From Gemmatimonadota bacterium (GTDB taxonomy: Bacteria > Gemmatimonadota > Gemmatimonadetes > Gemmatimonadales > GWC2-71-9): DNA of 11,104 nt. Where the stretch lies: assembly GCA_029862935.1 (NCBI GenBank), contig JAOTWK010000078.1, positions 1-11,104 on the forward strand. Direction: 5' to 3'. Positions within the stretch are counted from its first letter, which is position 1. Each line of letters opens with the position of its first letter. This document shows, one piece after another, positions 7,082-11,104 of this stretch. The notes beneath the pieces were generated by a model. The model did not search any database, was not told where the DNA came from, and saw only the letters and a list, made by a program, of their open reading frames with translations. Both the position numbers and the translations under genes were made by a program.

Positions 7082-8019
7082 CGTTCGCCGCTCGTCAGCT
7101 CGCGGAACAGATCTTCGAGACTGCGGCTCTCCTGGTGCAACTCGTACAAGGTCCACCCGCGGGCCTTGGCCAAGCCAAACACCGCGGGTCGGACGTCGCG
7201 CGAGCTGTCGGCCGCAAGGGTCACGGCGACCCGGGCGCCGCGTGGCGTCGGATCCTCCACCCGAATGACCCCCTCCACGGTCCTCAATCCCTCGACGATG
7301 CCCTCGCCCTCGGCCTCGACAGTGATTCGCACCGCCCCTTCGGCCTGGCTGGCCAGCGCCTCCACCGAGCCATCGGCCACGATCTTCCCTTCGTGGATCA
7401 CGAGGAGCCGAGAGCAGGTGTGCTGCACTTCGGGCAGCACGTGCGTGGAGAGGATCACCGTGCGTTCTTGCCCGAGCGCGCTGATAAGCCGGCGGATTTC
7501 CACCCGCTGATTGGGGTCCAACCCCTCGGTGGGCTCATCCAGCACCAGCAGATCGGGACGGTGGAGAATGGCCTGCGCCAGCCCCACCCGCTGCCGGTAC
7601 CCTTTGGACAACTCGCCGATCGGCCGGTAGAACACGTTACCGATTCCCGTGCGGTCAACCGCTTCATCGAGGGCGTCGGCGCCAGCAGCGCCTCGCAGAT
7701 GTCTGAGCCGCGCGACGAAGTCCAGGTACTCGGCAACCAGCATGTCACCGTACAGCGGGTTGTTTTCCGGCAGGTATCCGATCCGGCGCTTGGCATCCAT
7801 GGCCCGTTCCGCGAGCGGAAAGCCGTCGAACAGGATTTCGCCGGTGTCCGGCTCGTAAAACTGGGTGATCAACCGCATGGTCGTGGACTTACCCGCCCCG
7901 TTTGGTCCCAGGAACCCAACCACCTCACCGCGGTCGATCTCGAAGCTCGCGCCTTCGACGGCGGTCACGCCGTCGAAGTGCTTGGATACGTGTTGGAGAC
8001 TGAGCAGGGTCATGAACAT
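7078..8019 (-). CDS. ABC transporter ATPase (GldA-like)
   Basis: A 313-aa nucleotide-binding subunit that powers the fused permease encoded next. Seen directly: Walker A GPNGAGKST (38-46), the Q-loop region GYLPENNPLY (81-90) with Glu where most ABC proteins have Gln, signature LSKGYRQRVGLAQA (137-150), Walker B LLVLDEP (157-163) and the switch His in STHV (193). About 100 residues after the ATPase core form a C-terminal accessory domain, as in GldA/CcmA-like subunits of ABC-2 exporters. The start is ATG at 8019 or, two codons on, ATG at 8013; neither has a clear Shine-Dalgarno sequence, and 8019 is given as the longer form. It is the first gene of a three-gene operon transcribed leftward from the divergent promoter region, and its stop overlaps the next start as ATGA. 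Confidence 0.94.
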   Translation of the reverse strand: MFMTLLSLQHVSKHFDGVTAVEGASFEIDRGEVVGFLGPNGAGKSTTMRLITQFYEPDTGEILFDGFPLAERAMDAKRRIGYLPENNPLYGDMLVAEYLDFVARLRHLRGAAGADALDEAVDRTGIGNVFYRPIGELSKGYRQRVGLAQAILHRPDLLVLDEPTEGLDPNQRVEIRRLISALGQERTVILSTHVLPEVQHTCSRLLVIHEGKIVADGSVEALASQAEGAVRITVEAEGEGIVEGLRTVEGVIRVEDPTPRGARVAVTLAADSSRDVRPAVFGLAKARGWTLYELHQESRSLEDLFRELTSGER

Positions 8020-8060
8020 GAACCAGTCAAGGCCAAATCCCGCAGTCCGATCGGGAAAAA

Positions 8061-8090
8061 ATTCTAATCAGACCCCCCGCATTCTGCCAA
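8061..8090 (-). promoter_or_regulatory. Putative sigma70-type promoter of the ABC operon
   Basis: On the - strand TTGGCA (8090-8085) and TAGAAT (8066-8061) are separated by 18 bases, close to the TTGACA/TATAAT consensus. Transcription would start near 8054 and leave a leader of about 35 bases before ATG 8019. The site lies back to back with the rightward promoter in the 146-base divergent gap. It is predicted by eye only. Confidence 0.5.
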
Positions 8091-8094
8091 GCCT

Positions 8095-8123
8095 TTGCGC
8101 GAATTGCCTTTCGGTCCTAACTT
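8095..8123 (+). promoter_or_regulatory. Putative promoter of the membrane protein/regulator/uppS operon
   Basis: TTGCGC (8095-8100) and TAACTT (8118-8123) are separated by 17 bases. The match to consensus is modest, but the placement about 45 bases before the GTG start at 8166 is sensible, and the -10 box overlaps the repeat array at 8119-8143, as expected for a repressible promoter. Confidence 0.4.
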
Positions 8124-8143
8124 TGTACCGTAAAGTTCTTTAC
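8119..8143 (+). promoter_or_regulatory. Operator-like array of alternating CTTT/AAAG half-sites
   Basis: Two interleaved perfect inverted repeats share one half-site. AACTTT (8119-8124) pairs with AAAGTT (8132-8137), and GTAAAG (8130-8135) pairs with CTTTAC (8138-8143). The result is three half-sites in alternating orientation, overlapping the likely -10 box. The winged-helix regulator encoded in the same operon is the obvious candidate to bind here as an autorepressor; this is inference. Confidence 0.55.
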
Positions 8144-8165
8144 CCTTCTCGCGAGCGGGGGCCGC

Positions 8166-8747
8166 GTGACGATTCCGAGACACGAGGACCGGGAAAACGC
8201 CAAGGAGACGCTGGAGTACATCCGGCGGACCATGGAGTCGGCTTCGACCTTCACCGCCGTCTCGGGATGGGGACTGGTCACCGTGGGAGGGGTGGGCCTG
8301 CTCGCCGCATGGCTCGCGTGGAGCGGTAACCAGGACGCCGATCTCAGGATCTGGATCCCTGCGGCAATCGTCTCGGTCATGATCGCCGTGGCCTTCAATG
8401 TGGCCAAGGCTCGGCGACAGGACGTCCCGATCTGGTCGGGCGCCATTCGTCGGCTGGCCTGGGTAATGACCCCCACGCTCGGCGTCGGCGCCCTGCTGAC
8501 GTTCGCCCTGACGGCCCAAGGTACCCCACAGCTGCTGCCCGGCACGTGGCTTGCGATCTACGGCGCGGGCGTGACGGCGGGGGCCGAGTTCAGTGTCCGA
8601 GCGATCCGGTGGATGGGCGTGCTCTTCGTCGGGATTGGCGCGGTGGCCCTGTTCCGGCCGGAGTGGGGACTCGCGTTACTTGCCGCCGGGTTCGGTGGTC
8701 TGCACATGGTCATCGGCCTGGACATCATGTTGCGGCATGGCGGGTAG
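8166..8747 (+). CDS. Six-helix membrane protein of unknown function
   Basis: A 193-aa protein that I cannot place in a named family. A short charged N-terminus (residues 1-28, rich in Glu, Arg and Lys) precedes about six predicted membrane segments, near 30-52, 61-80, 97-117, 124-143, 147-164 and 167-187. The two halves look like three-helix units, and no catalytic motif is visible. The GTG start is preceded by a G-rich stretch (GAGCGGGGG at 8152-8160) that may serve as ribosome-binding site; no ATG fits better, as the next is at codon 23. The stop lies 11 bases inside the following regulator gene if that starts at ATG 8737. The operon position, just before a winged-helix regulator and a cis-prenyltransferase, suggests a sensor or an envelope role. 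Function unknown. Confidence 0.8.
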   Translation: MTIPRHEDRENAKETLEYIRRTMESASTFTAVSGWGLVTVGGVGLLAAWLAWSGNQDADLRIWIPAAIVSVMIAVAFNVAKARRQDVPIWSGAIRRLAWVMTPTLGVGALLTFALTAQGTPQLLPGTWLAIYGAGVTAGAEFSVRAIRWMGVLFVGIGAVALFRPEWGLALLAAGFGGLHMVIGLDIMLRHGG

Positions 8748-9060
8748 CGCGGTGTCCGACGAGCTGGACCGCCTCATCCACGAGCGGATGCGCTTGGGGA
8801 TCGTGTCGGCGTTGGCTGCGGAGGACAGCATGAGCTTTGCCGATCTCAAGCATGTGCTGCGCACCAGCGATGGGAACTTGAGCGTGCACGCGCGGAAGCT
8901 CGAGGAGGCAGGGTACATCAAGGTGAGTAAGGGATACGAGGATCGCAAACCGAAGACCGACTATCGGCTGACGGCTAAGGGCCGCCGAGCACTCGAGGGA
9001 TATCTGGAAAAGATGGAAGCCATTCTCAGCGAAGCGCGCGACGCGCTGGAGCGGTCATGA
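8737..9060 (+). CDS. Winged-helix transcriptional regulator (HTH_27/PadR-like)
   Basis: A 107-aa DNA-binding protein. The N-terminal winged helix covers about residues 10-85: helix HERMRLGIVSALAAED, second helix SFADLKHVL, recognition helix DGNLSVHARKLEEAGYI, then a wing with KGYEDRKPKTDYRLTAKGRRAL. A C-terminal helix (about 85-105) would mediate dimerisation. This matches the small single-domain regulators of the MarR/PadR-like HTH_27 type. No ligand domain is present, so any signal must come through this short chain or a partner. The start is ATG 8737, overlapping the membrane-protein gene, or GTG 8752; neither has a strong ribosome-binding site, and homologues often begin close to the LDRLIHERMRL segment. 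The stop overlaps uppS as ATGA. It probably controls its own operon through the repeats at 8119-8143. Confidence 0.88.
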   Translation: MAGSAVSDELDRLIHERMRLGIVSALAAEDSMSFADLKHVLRTSDGNLSVHARKLEEAGYIKVSKGYEDRKPKTDYRLTAKGRRALEGYLEKMEAILSEARDALERS

Positions 9061-9773
9061 GCGGACTACACGTAGGCATCATCATGGACGGGAACGGGCG
9101 CTGGGCCCGGACCCAAGGCAAGCCGCGCTGGCGCGGTCATCTGGCCGGTGTCGACACCGTGCGCGACGTGGTGCGTGGCTCACCCGACCTCGGCATCACG
9201 ACCCTCACGCTGTACGCCTTCTCGAGCGACAACTGGAAACGCCCACCCGCCGAAGTGGGACGCCTGTTCTGGCTGCTGCGCGAATACTGCCGCCGCGAAA
9301 CCGCGGAGCTCATCGACAACGGCGTGCGGGTCACCCACGTGGGGCGACGCGACCGCATCCCCCCATCGGCCCTGGGCGAGCTCGACCGGACCATCGGCCA
9401 GACGCGCGGTGGGACACGACTACAGCTTCGGCTCGCGATCGACTACAGCTCGCGGTTCATGATCAGCGAGGCGGCCCGCGCCGTCGCCGATCGCGTCACT
9501 GCAGGGTTACTCGACACCGACGCGGTGACCCCCGACCTGTTGAAGCAGTTCATTTCGAATGGAACGCCGGAACCGGACCTCGTGGTCCGCACGGCGGGCG
9601 AGCAACGGCTGTCGGATTTTCTCTTGTGGGAATCCGCATACGCGGAGCTCTACTTCACGCCCGTGCTGTGGCCGGACTTTCGTCGCGCGGACTTGGCACT
9701 GGCCGTGTCGGAATTCCATCGCCGCGAGCGCCGGTTCGGCGGCGTGAAGGTGGAGTCCAAGCTGGTCAGCTGA
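9057..9773 (+). CDS. uppS: UppS-type cis-prenyltransferase (likely paralogue)
   Basis: A 238-aa enzyme of the undecaprenyl diphosphate synthase family, which condenses isopentenyl diphosphate onto farnesyl diphosphate to make the lipid carrier for cell-wall and polysaccharide precursors. Conserved elements: IIMDGNGRWA (8-17) with the catalytic Asp11, RGH (26-28), TLYAFSSDNWKRP (51-63), and PDLVVRTAGEQRLSDFLLW (173-191) with the diphosphate-binding R178, R184 and S186, then AYAELYF with E197 and WPDF. Departures from the common pattern are IDYSSR (128-133) where most have NYGGR, and D187 where the motif usually has Asn. This suggests a second, specialised copy rather than the housekeeping enzyme, since cdsA, dxr and frr, frequent neighbours of uppS, are absent. 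A good GGAG site (9048-9051) precedes the ATG, which overlaps the regulator stop. Confidence 0.92.
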   Translation: MSGLHVGIIMDGNGRWARTQGKPRWRGHLAGVDTVRDVVRGSPDLGITTLTLYAFSSDNWKRPPAEVGRLFWLLREYCRRETAELIDNGVRVTHVGRRDRIPPSALGELDRTIGQTRGGTRLQLRLAIDYSSRFMISEAARAVADRVTAGLLDTDAVTPDLLKQFISNGTPEPDLVVRTAGEQRLSDFLLWESAYAELYFTPVLWPDFRRADLALAVSEFHRRERRFGGVKVESKLVS

Positions 9774-9809
9774 GGGAGCCGCGAAACTCCCGCACCCTTT
9801 TCTCGCGGC
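9774..9809 (+). terminator. Hairpin after uppS, possible weak terminator
   Basis: Directly after the uppS stop, GGGAG (9774-9778) can pair with CTCCC (9787-9791) around an 8-base loop, followed by a short T-run (9798-9801). A competing stem joins GCCGCGA (9778-9784) with TCGCGGC (9803-9809). The T-run is short, so termination may be partial. The rest of the 93-base gap to the next gene holds no convincing promoter that I can see. Confidence 0.4.
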
Positions 9810-9866
9810 GTCCGCGGCTCGATCTTTTCCGATCGGCCTTCCACACTCCAACCGAGAACTCGCCTC

Positions 9867-11104
9867 ATGCGTAGAATCGTCGCACCGCTGTTGTGTGTCG
9901 CGCTGGCAGTCCCAGCCCTCGTGCAGGCACAGGACCTCACCCCGTCACCCGGCACGCGATACGACCGACTGTTGATCCAAAACGCCATGGTCATCGACGG
10001 CGCGGGGAACCCGACGCGCGGCCCGATGGACATCCTCATCGAGGGCTCGACGATCGCGAGCATCCGTCCGCATCGGCCCAACGCACGTGTGACGGCGGAC
10101 CGGATGATCGATGCGACGGGCATGTACGTGATGCCGGGCATCATCGATCTGCACGGCCACACGCAGTTCAGTCGAAATGGCGAGCCGTTCCCCAAGGACT
10201 ACGTCTACAAGCTCTGGTTGGCACACGGCATCACCACGATCCGCGACCCTGGCTCCGGCGAAGGGCTGGACACGATCGTGCACCACGCGCGGCTCTCGGA
10301 GTCCAACGCCATCGCCGCGCCAACGATCATTCCCTACGCTTACGCTGGGGGCAACACCCCCGACGAGGCTCGGGACAGGGTGCGACAGGCCAAACAGAAG
10401 GGCGCGCGCGGTCTCAAGGTGTTCGTCAATCGCCCTGACGTGTGGGAAGCCCTGATGGAGGAGGCGCACAAGCAGGGACTGCCCGTCGCCACCGACATGA
10501 AGATTCAGGAGCTCGATGCGATGGACGTCTCGCGGCTTGGCGTGCGCAGCATCGAGCATTGGTACGGGATTCCCGATGCGGCCATCACCGGACCACAGGA
10601 TTTTCCGGATTCCTACAGCTACGACAACGAGCTCGACCGGTTCCGCTGGGCGGGCGACATCTGGCGTCAGGCCGATCCGGATTTGCTGTCGGCCGTGCTC
10701 GACACGATGCTGGCGCACGGCGTGACCTGGGATCCGACGTTTGCCGTGTACGAGGCGAACCGCGACCTCGCGCGCGCGCAAAATCTGCCGTGGTTCGAAG
10801 AGTACGCGATGCCCAACCTGCTCCAGTTCTTCGAACCCGACCCCGAACGCCATGGGTCGTACCACTTCGACTGGACGACGGAAGACGAAGTCATGTGGCG
10901 CAACAACTTCCAGATCTGGATGACGTGGGTCCGGGAATATGCCGCGCGGGGCGGCAACGTCGGCGTTGGGTCAGACGCGGGATTCATCTATCACTTGTAC
11001 GGCTTCGGCACGATTCGCGAGATGGAGATGCATCGCGAAGCCGGATTCCACGCGCTGGAAGTCATTCAGCATGCCACGTCGAATGGCGCGAAGGCGATGG
11101 ACCT
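9867..11104 (+). CDS. Exported metal-dependent amidohydrolase (3' end outside window)
   Basis: The first 412 residues of an amidohydrolase-superfamily enzyme, open through the right edge. A signal peptide is clear: MRR, a hydrophobic core (4-18) and likely cleavage after A21, so it acts in the periplasm or outside the cell. The domain begins with the small beta part (IQNAMVIDGAGNP), then MPGIIDLHGHTQFS with metal ligands H96 and H98, GITTIRDPGS (121-130), GLKVF with K184 (the usual position of a bridging Lys), SIEHW with H231, and GSDAGF with the catalytic D370. These support an imidazolonepropionase/prolidase-like hydrolase acting on a cyclic amide, peptide or similar bond; the substrate cannot be told. 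The start ATG fits the signal peptide; its ribosome-binding site is weak. It lies 93 bases after uppS and is probably transcribed separately. Confidence 0.9.
   Translation, partial: MRRIVAPLLCVALAVPALVQAQDLTPSPGTRYDRLLIQNAMVIDGAGNPTRGPMDILIEGSTIASIRPHRPNARVTADRMIDATGMYVMPGIIDLHGHTQFSRNGEPFPKDYVYKLWLAHGITTIRDPGSGEGLDTIVHHARLSESNAIAAPTIIPYAYAGGNTPDEARDRVRQAKQKGARGLKVFVNRPDVWEALMEEAHKQGLPVATDMKIQELDAMDVSRLGVRSIEHWYGIPDAAITGPQDFPDSYSYDNELDRFRWAGDIWRQADPDLLSAVLDTMLAHGVTWDPTFAVYEANRDLARAQNLPWFEEYAMPNLLQFFEPDPERHGSYHFDWTTEDEVMWRNNFQIWMTWVREYAARGGNVGVGSDAGFIYHLYGFGTIREMEMHREAGFHALEVIQHATSNGAKAMD

Noticed and set aside
7082..7156. N-terminal extensions of the fused permease (to 7156) and of the DUF4340 protein (to 4913)
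   Set aside because: Both run inside the upstream gene, and internal ATGs at the ATGA overlaps give proper membrane-protein starts.
7760..8019. Glu instead of Gln in the ATPase Q-loop region (YLPEN)
   Set aside because: I recall the same residue in GldA-like ATPases, so it looks normal for the subfamily rather than a defect.
7135..8067. 310-codon open frame on the + strand
   Set aside because: It is antisense to the ABC ATPase, whose Walker and signature motifs are intact. No recognisable domain in the translation.
9945..10865. 306-codon open frame on the - strand
   Set aside because: It is antisense to the amidohydrolase, which has a signal peptide and metal motifs in a frame open to the window edge. 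The composition is that of a shadow frame.
1..11104. tRNA, rRNA, CRISPR, insertion sequence or prophage
   Set aside because: No cloverleaf-like segment, regularly spaced repeats, terminal inverted repeats or transposase/integrase motifs were seen on either strand.

Overview
The window is high-GC, gene-dense chromosomal DNA with short intergenic gaps and five 4-base ATGA start/stop overlaps. The gene mix suggests a Gram-negative environmental bacterium: an RND pump, a family 5 uracil-DNA glycosylase, a GldA/GldFG-type ABC exporter, a polyprenyl synthase paralogue and an exported amidohydrolase. Gemmatimonadota is my best guess, but this rests on style and gene content only, with no rRNA or phylogenetic marker. 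I see no tRNA, rRNA, CRISPR array, transposase or phage gene.

Left block (1-3110, + strand): the C-terminal ~877 residues of an RND efflux permease, whose start lies outside the window, then a 96-aa PII-like transporter-associated protein and a 63-aa DUF2892 membrane protein. Each junction is an ATGA overlap, so the three look like one translationally coupled unit.

Middle block (3140-8019, - strand): a divergent promoter near 8061-8090 drives an ABC ATPase, then a fused permease plus GldG-like extracytoplasmic protein, then a membrane-anchored DUF4340 protein. These are also joined by ATGA overlaps and look like a complete GldA-FG-DUF4340 exporter. The operon ends in a purine/pyrimidine hairpin, followed by a family 5 uracil-DNA glycosylase gene that converges on the left block.

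Right block (8166-9773, + strand): a six-helix membrane protein of unknown function, a small winged-helix regulator and a divergent UppS-type cis-prenyltransferase form a second operon. Its promoter overlaps an array of alternating CTTT/AAAG half-sites, a good candidate operator for the regulator encoded in the operon. A hairpin follows uppS. The window then ends inside an exported metal-dependent amidohydrolase (9867 to the edge), which is open through the right end.

Most interesting points: (1) the RND/PII-like/DUF2892 cassette; (2) the membrane protein/regulator/UppS-paralogue operon with its operator-like repeats; (3) the GldFG fusion operon with DUF4340; (4) two G-rich purine tracts that each contain the TAG stop codon of a gene in the sense orientation.
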